This document shows positions 33,701 through 42,272 of a stretch of 64,000 nucleotides of DNA, piece by piece. The position numbers were made by a program, and so were the translations under genes. The stretch is from Streptomyces griseoluteus. Lineage in GTDB: Bacteria > Actinomycetota > Actinomycetes > Streptomycetales > Streptomycetaceae. The notes under the pieces are model-generated. The model did no database searches. It was not told the origin of the DNA and worked only from the letters and a program-made list of their open reading frames with translations. How positions within the stretch are numbered: the first letter of the stretch is position 1; each line of letters opens with the position of its first letter. The stretch spans positions 62,001 through 126,000 of the forward strand of contig JOBE01000022.1 of NCBI GenBank assembly GCA_000717735.1. The letters run 5' to 3'.

Positions 33701-35047
33701 ATGCGCACTTCCAGCAGCAGACGCGGACGCCGGGCGGCGATCGCGGCGGTCGCCACCGTCGTGACCGGCACGATCCTGCTCACCGGTTGCGGCAGCGACG
33801 AGGACACCGGCAAGGACGGCAACACCAAGGCCGGCGAGAAGATCACGCTGCGGATCGGGACCTTCGGTTCCTTCGGCTACGACAACAAGACCGGCGCCAA
33901 GCTCTACGCCGAGTACGAGCGGCTCCACCCGAACATCAAGATCGAAGAGTCGAACGTCTCCGACGGTCAGAAGTACTGGGACACCCTGAAGCTCCGCCTC
34001 GCCCAGAACAGCGGCGTCGCCGACATCCAGGCCGTCGAGGTCGGCTACATCGCCGAGGCGACCGGCCCGACCATGGCCGGCAAGTGGGTCGACCTGGGCA
34101 AGGAGGGCGGCGCCAAGACCGACGACTTCCTCGAGTGGAAGGTCAAGCAGGCGACGACCTCCGACGGCAAGCTCATCGCCCTCGGCACTGACATCGGCCC
34201 CATGGCCATCTGCTACAACAAGGACCTCTTCGCCAAGGCCAAGCTGCCCACCGAACGCGAGGCCGTCTCCAAGCTGTGGTCCGGCGACTGGGCCAAGTTC
34301 CTCGCGACCGGCGAGAAGTACAAGGCGGCCGCGCCCGCCGGCACCGCCTTCCACGACTCGGCGAGCGGCCTCTTCAACGCCGTCGTCTCCAGCGACCCGG
34401 TGCAGTACGCCAACACGAGCGGCGAACTCGACTGGGAGAACAGCCCCGGCGTCAAGAAGGCCTGGGAGACCGCCGTCAAGGCGGCCGAGGGCGGCCTGAC
34501 CGCCAAGCTCCGCCAGTTCGACGAGAAGGGCACCTGGAACGCGGCCTTCAAGAACTCGAAGTTCGCCACCGTCGCCTGCCCCAGCTGGATGACCGGCATC
34601 ATCAAGGACCAGGCGGGCCCCGGCAACCAGGGCAAGTGGGACATCGCCTCCCCGCCGGTCGCCGGCAACTGGGGCGGCTCCTTCCTCGCCGTGCCCAAGG
34701 CGGGCAAGCACACCAAGGAGGCCGCCGAGCTCGCCGCCTGGCTGACCGCCCCCGAGCAGCACGCCAAGGTTTTCGCGGTCAACGGCAACATCCCCTCGTC
34801 CAAGGACACGCTGGCCTCCACGGCCGTCCAGGAGGCGAAGCTGCCGTACTTCGGTGACACCCCGGTCGGCAAGATCTTCTCCAGCGCCGCGGCCGGCATC
34901 ACCCCCGCCGTCATCAGCCGTTACGACGGCCAGGTGAAGACCTTCCTCACCGACAACGGCATCCTCGACATCGAGCAGCGCGGCACCGACCCGGCCGAGG
35001 CCTGGGACAACGTCAAGAAGCTGGTCGACGACAAGATCGACCAGTAG
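33701..35047 (+). CDS. cebE: cellobiose/cellotriose-binding lipoprotein CebE
   Basis: A 448-residue solute-binding protein. The signal peptide starts with several arginines and ends with lipobox LLTGC (Cys30). The mature region ITLRIGTFGSFGYDNKTGAK is the characteristic CebE start. GAGGAGAGTGG precedes the ATG at 33701; an in-frame ATG 18 bp upstream overlaps that Shine-Dalgarno. It delivers cello-oligosaccharides from the GH48/GH5/GH6 cellulases to CebF-CebG. It is first in the cebEFG-bglC operon under a CebR box. Confidence 0.95.
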   Translation: MRTSSSRRGRRAAIAAVATVVTGTILLTGCGSDEDTGKDGNTKAGEKITLRIGTFGSFGYDNKTGAKLYAEYERLHPNIKIEESNVSDGQKYWDTLKLRLAQNSGVADIQAVEVGYIAEATGPTMAGKWVDLGKEGGAKTDDFLEWKVKQATTSDGKLIALGTDIGPMAICYNKDLFAKAKLPTEREAVSKLWSGDWAKFLATGEKYKAAAPAGTAFHDSASGLFNAVVSSDPVQYANTSGELDWENSPGVKKAWETAVKAAEGGLTAKLRQFDEKGTWNAAFKNSKFATVACPSWMTGIIKDQAGPGNQGKWDIASPPVAGNWGGSFLAVPKAGKHTKEAAELAAWLTAPEQHAKVFAVNGNIPSSKDTLASTAVQEAKLPYFGDTPVGKIFSSAAAGITPAVISRYDGQVKTFLTDNGILDIEQRGTDPAEAWDNVKKLVDDKIDQ

Positions 35048-35137
35048 CGGGGACGTCTGCCGGTCCGCCGCCGCCCGCGGGCGGCGGACCGGCACCGTCC
35101 GCACCACCGCACGCATCGACCTGGAAGGACGCCCCTC

Positions 35138-36142
35138 GTGGCCACCTCCGTTCGGGCGAAGCCGGACGGCTCCCCGCCGCCCGCCGCACCGCCCTCCTCC
35201 CCCCGCTCCCGGAGGCACCGCTCCTCCTCGGGCGGCTGGCGCAGCACGCTCTACCGCTGGGACCTCAAGGCGATCCCGTACGTCTTCATCGCCCCCTTCT
35301 TCCTCACCTTCGCCGCCTTCGGCCTCTTCCCGCTGATCTACACCGGCTGGCTTTCGCTCAACCGGGTCGAACTCGGCGGTGACCCGACCTGGAAGGGTCT
35401 GGAGAACTACACCGACCTCGCGACCAGCGAGTTCTTCTGGAACGCGCTCTTCAACACCTTCACCATCGGCGTCATCGCGACCGTTCCCCAGCTGCTCATG
35501 GCGCTGGGCCTGGCGCACCTGCTCAACTACAAGCTCCGCGGCCGGGGTTTCTTCCGGGTCGCGATCCTCGCCCCGTACGCCACCTCGATCGCGGCGGCGA
35601 CCCTGGTCTTCGCCCAGCTGTTCAACACCGACTACGGGATGATCAACGGCGTCCTGGGCTGGTTCGGGTTCGATCCGGTGAACTGGGAGTCGTCCAAGTG
35701 GCCGGCGCAGATCGCCATCTCGGTGATCGTCACCTGGCGCTGGACCGGCTACAACGCGCTGATCTACCTGGCCGCCATGCAGGCCGTGCCGCAGGACCTC
35801 TACGAGGCGGCCTCGCTCGACGGGGCCTCGCGCTGGCGCCAGTTCATCAGCGTCACGATCCCCTCGATCAAGCCGACGATCTTCTTCACGATCATCGTCT
35901 CCACCATCGGCGCCACCCAGCTCTTCGGTGAGCCGATGCTCTTCGGCGGCAGCGTCGGCATCAGCGGCGGCAGCGGCAACCAGTTCCAGACGCTGAGCCT
36001 GCTGATGTACGAGAAGGGCTGGGTGACCGGCGCGCTGGGCCAGGCTTCGGCCATCGCCTGGGTCATGCTGCTGCTCCTGCTCCTGATCGGCGGCGTCCAG
36101 GCACTCGTCTCCCGCCACAACCGCAAGAAGCTGGGGGGCTGA
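35138..36142 (+). CDS. cebF: cellobiose ABC transporter permease CebF
   Basis: A 334-residue MalF-type permease with a Pro/Ser/Arg-rich N-terminal tail (about 40 residues) and six helices starting KAIPYVFIAPFFLTFAAF. The EAA loop YEAASLDGASRWRQF is near residue 220. The GTG start has GGAAGGAC upstream. It lies 90 bp after cebE; the gap contains a GC-rich inverted repeat (CCGCCGCCCGCGGGCGGCGG) that may lower downstream expression relative to the binding protein. The partner ATPase is not encoded here and is expected to be MsiK. Confidence 0.94.
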   Translation: MATSVRAKPDGSPPPAAPPSSPRSRRHRSSSGGWRSTLYRWDLKAIPYVFIAPFFLTFAAFGLFPLIYTGWLSLNRVELGGDPTWKGLENYTDLATSEFFWNALFNTFTIGVIATVPQLLMALGLAHLLNYKLRGRGFFRVAILAPYATSIAAATLVFAQLFNTDYGMINGVLGWFGFDPVNWESSKWPAQIAISVIVTWRWTGYNALIYLAAMQAVPQDLYEAASLDGASRWRQFISVTIPSIKPTIFFTIIVSTIGATQLFGEPMLFGGSVGISGGSGNQFQTLSLLMYEKGWVTGALGQASAIAWVMLLLLLLIGGVQALVSRHNRKKLGG

Positions 36143-36146
36143 CCTC

Positions 36147-37070
36147 ATGGCCCGCACACTCGACACGATCCCCAACGAGACCGCGTCCGAGGCCGACGCG
36201 CCGGCGACGGCCCGGCCGGGGCGCAGGTTCCGCCAGTCGGCCGGCAGGCAGCACCACGCCGGCCCGCTCACCTACGTCCTGCTGGTCGTGGCCGCGTTCG
36301 TCTCGCTCTTCCCGCTGTACTGGAACGTGGTCGCCGCCTCGCACACCGGCGAGCGGGTCGTGGAGGCCCCGGCGCCGCTGCTGCCGGGCAACCGTCTCCT
36401 GGACAACCTCAGCTTCGCCTGGAACCAGGTCGACATGGGCGAGGCGCTGATCAACACCACGGTCGTGGCGAGCCTGGTGGCCCTGTCCACCGTGCTGTTC
36501 TCCACGCTCGCCGGCTTCGCCTTCGCCAAGCTGCCCTTCAAGGGGCGCGGCATGCTGCTCTCCCTGGTGGTCGCCACCATGACGATCCCGCCGCAGCTCA
36601 GCGTCATCCCGCTGTACCAGATCATCACCGACCTCGGCTGGTTCGACCAGCTCCAGTCGGTCGTCCTGCCCTCGCTCGTCGCCGCCTTCGGCGTGTTCTT
36701 CATGCGCCAGTTCCTGGTGGAGGCGCTGCCGATGGAGCTGGTCGAGGCGGCCCGGATGGACGGGGCGCACAGCCTGCGGATCATCTGGCACGTGGTGTTC
36801 CCGATCGCCCGGCCGGCCATGGCCGTGCTCGGCATGCTGGTCTTCGTGCAGGCCTGGAACGACTTCTTCTGGCCGTTCATCGCCCTCACCCCGGACGGCA
36901 ACCCCACCCTTCAGGTGGCGCTCGCCGGCCTGGGCGCGGGAAACCACACCGTGGACCACGCGGTCGTGCTGACCGGCGCGCTCATATCGACCGTGCCGCT
37001 GCTGCTCGTCTTCGCCTTCCTCGGCAAGCACATCGTGGGCGGCATCACGGCGGGCGCCGTCAAGAGCTGA
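36147..37070 (+). CDS. cebG: cellobiose ABC transporter permease CebG
   Basis: A 307-residue MalG-type permease with six helices, first at PLTYVLLVVAAFVSLFPLYW, and the EAA loop VEAARMDGAHSLRIIWHVVF (core EAARMDG) near residue 205. It starts 4 bp after cebF and completes the importer. The 84-bp gap to bglC has short CGTACCGCA direct repeats and then a CebR box that touches the bglC start. Confidence 0.94.
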   Translation: MARTLDTIPNETASEADAPATARPGRRFRQSAGRQHHAGPLTYVLLVVAAFVSLFPLYWNVVAASHTGERVVEAPAPLLPGNRLLDNLSFAWNQVDMGEALINTTVVASLVALSTVLFSTLAGFAFAKLPFKGRGMLLSLVVATMTIPPQLSVIPLYQIITDLGWFDQLQSVVLPSLVAAFGVFFMRQFLVEALPMELVEAARMDGAHSLRIIWHVVFPIARPAMAVLGMLVFVQAWNDFFWPFIALTPDGNPTLQVALAGLGAGNHTVDHAVVLTGALISTVPLLLVFAFLGKHIVGGITAGAVKS

Positions 37071-37139
37071 CCGGCCGCCGCCCCGCACCGTCCCCCTTTC
37101 GTACCGCACGTACCGCACGTACCTGCCCCGTACCCGCGT

Positions 37140-37153
37140 TGGGAGCGCTCTTC
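37140..37153 (+). promoter_or_regulatory. CebR box overlapping the bglC ribosome binding site
   Basis: TGGGAGCGCTCTTC matches 12 of 14 consensus positions and ends one base before the bglC ATG. Its GGGAG is also the only good Shine-Dalgarno, nine bases from the start. Confidence 0.85.
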
Positions 37154-37154
37154 T

Positions 37155-38597
37155 ATGACCGCGTCCGAGACCCGGCCGCTCACCGCCACCCGCTCGTTCC
37201 CGTCCGACTTCCTCTGGGGCGCGGCCACCGCCGCGTACCAGATCGAGGGAGCGGCGGCCGAGGACGGCCGTACCCCGTCCATCTGGGACACCTTCTCGCA
37301 CACCCCCGGCAAGGTCTTCGAGGGCCACACCGGTGACGTGGCCGTGGACCACTACCACCGGTTCCGCGAAGACGTCGGGATCATGTCCGAACTGGGCCTG
37401 AACGCCTACCGGTTCTCCGTCTCCTGGTCCCGGGTGCAGCCCACCGGGCGCGGTCCCGCCGTGCAGAAGGGCCTGGACTTCTACCGTTCGCTCGTCGACG
37501 AGCTGCTCGCCGCCGGGATCGAGCCCGCCCTCACCCTCTACCACTGGGACCTGCCGCAGGAGCTGGAGGACGCGGGCGGCTGGCCCGAGCGGGCGACCGC
37601 CGAGCGGTTCGCCGAGTACGCGGGGATCGTCGCCGACGCCCTCGGCGACCGGGTGACCCGCTGGACCACCCTCAACGAGCCGTGGTGCAGCGCCTTCCTG
37701 GGCTACGGCTCCGGGGTGCACGCCCCGGGCCGTACCGACCCGGTGGCCTCGCTGCGCGCCGCCCACCACCTGAACCTGGGCCACGGCCTCGCGGTCCAGG
37801 CCCTGCGGGCCGCGCTGCCGGCGGACCGGCAGCTCTCGGTGTCGCTCAATCTGCACGAGCTGCGGCCGCTGACCCCCTCGGCCGAGGACCTGGACGCGGT
37901 CCGCCGGATCGACGCAGTCGGCAACCGGATCTGGCTGGGTCCGATGCTGGAGGGCGCCTACCCGGAGGACCTGTTCCGCGACACGGCGCGGCTGACCGAC
38001 TGGTCCTTCGTCAAGGACGGCGACGCCGCGACCGCGCACCAGCCGCTGGACCTGCTGGCGATCAACTACTACACGCCGACGCTCGTCTCGCACGTCCCGG
38101 AGGGGACGGAGAAGCCGCAGGACGACGGGCACGGCAACAGCGAGCACTCGCCGTGGCCGGGCGCGGACTCGGTCGCCTTCCACCGGGCGCCGGGCGAGCG
38201 GACGGCGATGGGCTGGCCGGTCGACGCGACCGCCCTGTACGACCTGCTGACGCGGGTGTCCGACGCCTATCCGCAGCTTCCGCTGGTCATCAGCGAGAAC
38301 GGGGCCGCGTACGACGACGTGGTCTCCCCGGACGGCTCGGTGAACGATCCGGAGCGCGCGGCGTACGTGCACGCGCACCTGGAGGCCGTGCACCGGGCGA
38401 TCGGCGACGGGGTGGACGTACGCGGCTACTTCCTCTGGTCGCTGCTCGACAACTTCGAGTGGGCGTACGGCTACGCGAAGCGGTTCGGCGCCGTCCACGT
38501 CGACTACGACACCCTGGAGCGGACCCCGAAGGCCAGCGCCCGCTGGTACGCGAAGGTGGCCCGCTCGGGCGAGCTGCAGGCGCCCGACGGCGCCTGA
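37155..38597 (+). CDS. bglC: intracellular beta-glucosidase BglC (GH1)
   Basis: A 480-residue GH1 enzyme that hydrolyses imported cellobiose and cellotriose to glucose. It opens with [19 protein letters not shown]; acid/base Glu175 is in TLNEPWC and nucleophile Glu381 in [10 protein letters not shown]. No signal peptide, as expected for the cytoplasm. It is last in the ceb operon and has its own CebR box at the start codon. In characterised streptomycetes BglC both consumes the inducer and feeds glycolysis, so box strength here would shape induction. The expected length is complete. Confidence 0.95.
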   Translation: MTASETRPLTATRSFPSDFLWGAATAAYQIEGAAAEDGRTPSIWDTFSHTPGKVFEGHTGDVAVDHYHRFREDVGIMSELGLNAYRFSVSWSRVQPTGRGPAVQKGLDFYRSLVDELLAAGIEPALTLYHWDLPQELEDAGGWPERATAERFAEYAGIVADALGDRVTRWTTLNEPWCSAFLGYGSGVHAPGRTDPVASLRAAHHLNLGHGLAVQALRAALPADRQLSVSLNLHELRPLTPSAEDLDAVRRIDAVGNRIWLGPMLEGAYPEDLFRDTARLTDWSFVKDGDAATAHQPLDLLAINYYTPTLVSHVPEGTEKPQDDGHGNSEHSPWPGADSVAFHRAPGERTAMGWPVDATALYDLLTRVSDAYPQLPLVISENGAAYDDVVSPDGSVNDPERAAYVHAHLEAVHRAIGDGVDVRGYFLWSLLDNFEWAYGYAKRFGAVHVDYDTLERTPKASARWYAKVARSGELQAPDGA

Positions 38598-38613
38598 TCC
38601 CGTCGGAAGGAGA

Positions 38614-38641
38614 GGGCCGTACCGGGGATCCGGTACGGCCC
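38614..38641 (+). terminator. terminator of the ceb operon
   Basis: A perfect 12-bp stem (GGGCCGTACCGG with CCGGTACGGCCC), loop GGAT, followed by TTTCC, 16 bp after bglC. Confidence 0.9.
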
Positions 38642-38705
38642 TTTCCGGTCAGGGTGGCGACGTCGTTCACCCTGCCGTGGCTAGGGGCCTCTAGGGTGTC
38701 CGGAC

Positions 38706-39653
38706 ATGAGAGACGTCCCACCGCCGGTTCCCCGGTCCCGTCGACGCAGGACCGTCGGCCTGGCCTCCGCCGCCCTGGCCACCGCCGTCGCGGGGCTCGC
38801 GACCGCGTTCGCCGCCGCCCCCGACTCACCGTCCGCGCCGCGCCCGGCCCCTGAGGCCGCCGCGGCGGCCGGCCTGAGCCAGAAGACAAGTTCCAGCCCC
38901 TGGATGCGCAAGGCCGGGGCGCCGCCGACCGTGATCGCCCACCGGGGCGCCTCGTCGGCCGCCCCCGAGAACACCCTGGTCTCCGACGAGGTGGCCCGGC
39001 GGGGCGGGGCCGTCTGGATCGAGAACGACGTCCAGCCCAGCAAGGACGGCGTGCCGTACATCCTGCACGACACGACCGTCGACCGGACCACCGACGGCAC
39101 GGGCCGGGTCCGCGCCCTGACCTCGGCCCAGTTGGACGCCCTGGACGCCGGTTCCTGGTTCGCCCCGGCCTACGCGGGCGCCCGGGTCCCGACCCTGACC
39201 GCCCAGCTGGCGGACCTCCGGGAGCGCGGCGGGAAGCTCCTCCTGGAGATCAAGGGGCGCCACACCCACGCCGAGGTGGCCCGGATCGTCCAGGACATCC
39301 GGGACCAGGGCATGACCGGACGGGTCTTCGTCCAGAGCTTCGACATCCCGTCGCTGCGGTACGCCCACGAGCTGGCGCCCGAGCTGCCGATCGGCCTGCT
39401 GCGGAGCACCCTCGACGCCGATCCGGTCGCCCTGGCCGAGGAGCTGGACCTCGACGCGTACAACGTCTCGGACGCCGCCCTGTCCACCCGGCCGCGCGTC
39501 GTGCGCGACCTGCACGCGGCGGGCGTGGCCGTGAACGTGTGGACGGTGGACAGCCCGGCCCGCTGGAAGGCGCTGGACGCGCTCGGCGTGGACGGGATCA
39601 TCACCAACCGCCCCACGGAACTGGGCGGCTGGTCGGCGGACCGTACGCGGTAG
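38706..39653 (+). CDS. secreted glycerophosphodiester phosphodiesterase
   Basis: A 315-residue exported GDPD. After an N-terminal signal with several arginines (residues 1 to about 40) the TIM-barrel domain begins IAHRGASSAAPENT, the classical HRG...EN catalytic and metal-binding motif, then ENDVQPSKDG and LHDTTVDRTTDGTG with the second His. It hydrolyses glycerophosphodiesters to glycerol-3-phosphate and alcohol, probably to recover phosphate and glycerol outside the membrane. It stands alone and converges with the CU044_5270 gene. Confidence 0.92.
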   Translation: MRDVPPPVPRSRRRRTVGLASAALATAVAGLATAFAAAPDSPSAPRPAPEAAAAAGLSQKTSSSPWMRKAGAPPTVIAHRGASSAAPENTLVSDEVARRGGAVWIENDVQPSKDGVPYILHDTTVDRTTDGTGRVRALTSAQLDALDAGSWFAPAYAGARVPTLTAQLADLRERGGKLLLEIKGRHTHAEVARIVQDIRDQGMTGRVFVQSFDIPSLRYAHELAPELPIGLLRSTLDADPVALAEELDLDAYNVSDAALSTRPRVVRDLHAAGVAVNVWTVDSPARWKALDALGVDGIITNRPTELGGWSADRTR

Positions 39654-39681
39654 GGCGTGCGGTCCCCCCGGACTCCTGTCC

Positions 39682-40737
39682 CTACGGCTTGACCTTGATG
39701 TCGTCGACGAAGGCCCGGACCATGATCGCGCTGGTGCTGATGACGGTTCCGGGCTTGATCAGTCCGTCCTCGTCGCCGTTGCCCTTCACCTGGACCGTGC
39801 GCGACCCGAGCAGGGTCAGCGTCTTGCTGTCGAAGATCCACTCGGTGCGCTGGCCGCCGAACTCGTCGAGCCGCGCGACCGCGACGCCCTTGCGGCCGAC
39901 CGCGTCGGTGGCGCTGTCCACCAGGACGACGCCGGGGATCTTCGCGGCGGCCCGGTAGAGCGCCGCCGTCAGTCGGGGCGACGGCCAGCTCTCGCCGAGC
40001 AGGTCGCCGATGGTGGTGAAGGCCTGCTGGTCCTTGCCGCTGCCCTGGCCCTCGGTCTCCTCGTAGATCTTGCGCAGCAGCGCGTCGGGGTCGGTGGGGA
40101 GGGTGGCGAGGTAGTCGTGCGAGGGCGCGCCGAGGTGCGGCTTCGGCACGTTGCCGAGCTCGTCGAGGCCTCCCAGGGTCATGCCCTCGGGGCCGGTGGT
40201 GCCGGGTTCGATCAGCCAGCCCTTGAGGCCGTCGGGGGACTTCCAGTACTGGCGGGTGTGCAGGGGGACGGTGACGAGGCTGCTGACGTTCGCGTCGGTC
40301 CTGATGTGCGTGCCCGCGGACCGCGTCTCGATGTAGACGTACTGTCCGGCGCGGCCCTGCGGGGCGTCCGCCTCCGCCGCGGCGAGCGAGATCCGGTCGA
40401 GGAGCCGGGGCGCGCCGTGGGCGTCGACGGTGCCGATGCGGGTGGTGAGGGCGGGTCCCGTGGCGCGGTCGTCGGGGCCCTGGGTCCCGCCCGGGGTGAG
40501 GACGAGGACGCCGACGGCGAGCGCGCCGGCGAGTGCGGCGGCGGCCGGCAGGAGGATCGCCTTCCGGAGGAAGGGGTTGCGGCGGGCGGTGGCGCGGCGG
40601 TCGTCGTGGATCTGGCTCATCAGGCGCTCCTTGTGGAACTGGTGGCGGCCCTGAGGAAGGTCGTACTCCTCGATGGCGGGGAGGTCTCCGGTCTCGTGCC
40701 GGTTCGCCGTACGGGGCTGGTTCGGGTCGGGGTTCAT
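39682..40737 (-). CDS. CU044_5270 family membrane protein, sigma-factor partner
   Basis: A 351-residue protein with a hydrophilic N-terminus of about 58 residues, one transmembrane helix (AILLPAAAALAGALAVGVLVL) and an extracellular domain (about 270 residues) of the CU044_5270 type (QYVYIETRSAGT). Its ATG overlaps the stop of the ECF sigma gene (ATGA), so it is translationally coupled to that gene. Such proteins are assumed to sense envelope state or restrain the sigma factor, but I see no classical zinc anti-sigma motif. It may act as a membrane partner; that is inference. Confidence 0.75.
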   Translation of the reverse strand: MNPDPNQPRTANRHETGDLPAIEEYDLPQGRHQFHKERLMSQIHDDRRATARRNPFLRKAILLPAAAALAGALAVGVLVLTPGGTQGPDDRATGPALTTRIGTVDAHGAPRLLDRISLAAAEADAPQGRAGQYVYIETRSAGTHIRTDANVSSLVTVPLHTRQYWKSPDGLKGWLIEPGTTGPEGMTLGGLDELGNVPKPHLGAPSHDYLATLPTDPDALLRKIYEETEGQGSGKDQQAFTTIGDLLGESWPSPRLTAALYRAAAKIPGVVLVDSATDAVGRKGVAVARLDEFGGQRTEWIFDSKTLTLLGSRTVQVKGNGDEDGLIKPGTVISTSAIMVRAFVDDIKVKP

Positions 40738-41378
40738 CGGATTCCCTCCTGTGCGGGCCGGACCGCGTTCACGCGATCACCTGTTGTCTGTCGGGCGCGG
40801 GAGCCGGGTTCCCGTTTTTCCCGGGCGAGTTCTTCCTCCGCCTTGGTGCGGAGCTTCGCGCGGGCGCGGGAGAGCCGGGAGCGGACGGTGCCGACGGGGA
40901 CGCGGAGGGCCCGGGCGACCTCGGTGTAGGCGAGGCCCTCCCAGAGGCAGAGGACGAGGACCTCGCGTTCGGTGCGGCGGAGCCCGCCGAGCGCCCTGAG
41001 GGTGGCGGCGATGCGGCGCCGGTCGTCGATCCGGCCGGCTACCTCGGGGGCGTGGTCGGGTACCGCGGCCGCGGTCGGGCCTGCCGCGGCGTACGCGGCG
41101 ACGGCGGCCCGGTACCTGCGGTTGCCGCGGCAGTGGTTGCGGGCGACGTTGGTGGCGACGCCGAGCAGCCAGGGCCGGAGCGAACCCCCTTCGGGGTCCA
41201 CCTTCCGGCGCAGCCGCCAGACCTCCAGGAAGGTGGCCGCCATGACGTCCTCGGCGACGGACCAGTCGCCGGTCAGCCGGAAGGCGTGGTTGTAGACGCT
41301 CCGGGCGTAGGAGTCGTAGAGCCCGGCGAAGGCCGAGGGGTCTCCGTCCCGGATGCGTGCGCGCAGGTCGATGTTCAC
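40734..41378 (-). CDS. ECF-type RNA polymerase sigma factor
   Basis: A 214-residue sigma factor with region 2 (FAGLYDSYARSVYNHAFRLTG, WSVAEDVMAATFLEVWR) and region 4 (ERE VLVLCLWEGLAYTEVARAL, VPVGTVRSRLSRARAKLR), ending in an Arg/Glu-rich tail of about 30 residues. Start is GTG (MNID) with a weak AAAGAC; it gives complete region 2. It is coupled to the CU044_5270 protein. Unlike the broken sigma gene at 11772-12324, this one is intact, so the window shows one working and one dead ECF module of similar layout. Confidence 0.9.
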   Translation of the reverse strand: MNIDLRARIRDGDPSAFAGLYDSYARSVYNHAFRLTGDWSVAEDVMAATFLEVWRLRRKVDPEGGSLRPWLLGVATNVARNHCRGNRRYRAAVAAYAAAGPTAAAVPDHAPEVAGRIDDRRRIAATLRALGGLRRTEREVLVLCLWEGLAYTEVARALRVPVGTVRSRLSRARAKLRTKAEEELAREKREPGSRARQTTGDRVNAVRPAQEGIR

Positions 41379-41428
41379 GTCTTTCGTCTGTCCGGGGCGC
41401 GGGACGGGTTCCCGTGACCCTGGTCACA

Positions 41429-41929
41429 TCAGGGGGTCCGCTCCTCCAGGAGCCCGGGGTTGACCACCCGCAGGATCGTCGTGACGTCCTCGGGGTCGGC
41501 CGCCGCCCACAACAGCTCCCTGGCCGCCCGGTACTTGGCGGCGAGCCGTTCCCGCCGGTCGGGCGGCAGTGCGGCGGCCCGGTCCGCGCGGCTGTTGTGG
41601 GCGTTGTCGGCGATCTTCACGAGGGTGGCGTCGCGGTCCCGGGTGATCTGGCTGATCTTCTCCTCGTACGTCGTGCCGGGCCGGTTGGTGACGGCTTCGA
41701 CGATCTCGACGACCCGGTCGGGGATTCCGGCGGCGCGCAGCCGCTCCGCCGTCCAGTCGGTGTCCTCGATGACGTCGTGGAGCAGTCCGGCCATGGCCAG
41801 GTGCGGGCCGAGCGGTGCCAGGCCGGCGGCGACCGCGCGGACGTGCTCGACGTAGGGGACACCGATCTTGTCGGTCTGTCCGGCGTGCGCGCGTGCGGCG
41901 AGCGCGTCCACCTCGGCGAGAGTCTTCAT
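41429..41929 (-). CDS. HD-domain hydrolase, (p)ppGpp-hydrolase-like
   Basis: A 166-residue single-domain HD protein. AGLLHDVIEDTDW has the metal-binding His-Asp pair, the early His is in VEHVRAVA, and KIADNAHNSRAD holds the last Asp; this spacing resembles the hydrolase domain of RelA/SpoT and the small MESH1-type enzymes. It could hydrolyse (p)ppGpp or another nucleotide. The ATG at 41929 (MKTLAEVD) is preferred; a 12-codon extension upstream lacks a ribosome site. It follows the sigma gene start at 50 bp on the same strand but no functional link is evident. Confidence 0.75.
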   Translation of the reverse strand: MKTLAEVDALAARAHAGQTDKIGVPYVEHVRAVAAGLAPLGPHLAMAGLLHDVIEDTDWTAERLRAAGIPDRVVEIVEAVTNRPGTTYEEKISQITRDRDATLVKIADNAHNSRADRAAALPPDRRERLAAKYRAARELLWAAADPEDVTTILRVVNPGLLEERTP

Positions 41930-41977
41930 CGGTCCATGATGGCGGGGCTGCAACACGCTCTTCACACACGGGCGGGA

Positions 41978-42255
41978 ATGGCGTCCGTGACGGCGCCGGT
42001 TGCCACGTTCACGACTCTCGGAACCCCCGGCACTTCCGGAACCATCGGCGTGACGCTCAGCTCGACCGCCGTCCAGCGCACGATCGACGACACGGTGCTG
42101 CTCGCGCGGGGGGCGACGAGGAGACCGTCGCCGCGGAGGTACGGCGTTACCGCGAGGCGGGGGCGACGGAGGTGGTGTTCACGATGACGGAACTGAACGG
42201 CGAGGACGACCGCCGCCGCACCTGGAAGCTGCTCGGCGAACTGTCGCGTGGCTGA
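41978..42255 (+). pseudogene. gutted LLM-class F420-dependent oxidoreductase gene
   Basis: One frame reads TIGVTLSSTAVQRTIDDTVL, the N-terminus of luciferase-like F420-dependent oxidoreductases. About 20 codons later the sequence jumps, in another frame, to VAAEVRRYREAGATEVVFTM and WKLLGELSRG with a stop at 42255, the C-terminus of the same family. The central region of roughly 200 residues, with the cofactor site, has been deleted, and the junction near 42105-42115 is frameshifted. No ribosome site is obvious. The match to the family is by recognition, not by search, but both ends fit. Confidence 0.7.
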
Positions 42256-42272
42256 TCCCTGGAGACAGGAGC

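Noticed and set aside
33527-36271. 914-codon open frame on the minus strand
   Set aside because: It is antisense to the cebE-cebF genes, whose protein families are certain; long antisense frames are common in GC-rich DNA. Its composition (Gly/Asp/Val/Arg-rich) has no family character.
36063-38498. 811-codon minus-strand frame
   Set aside because: Antisense to cebG and bglC; arginine-rich shadow without domains.
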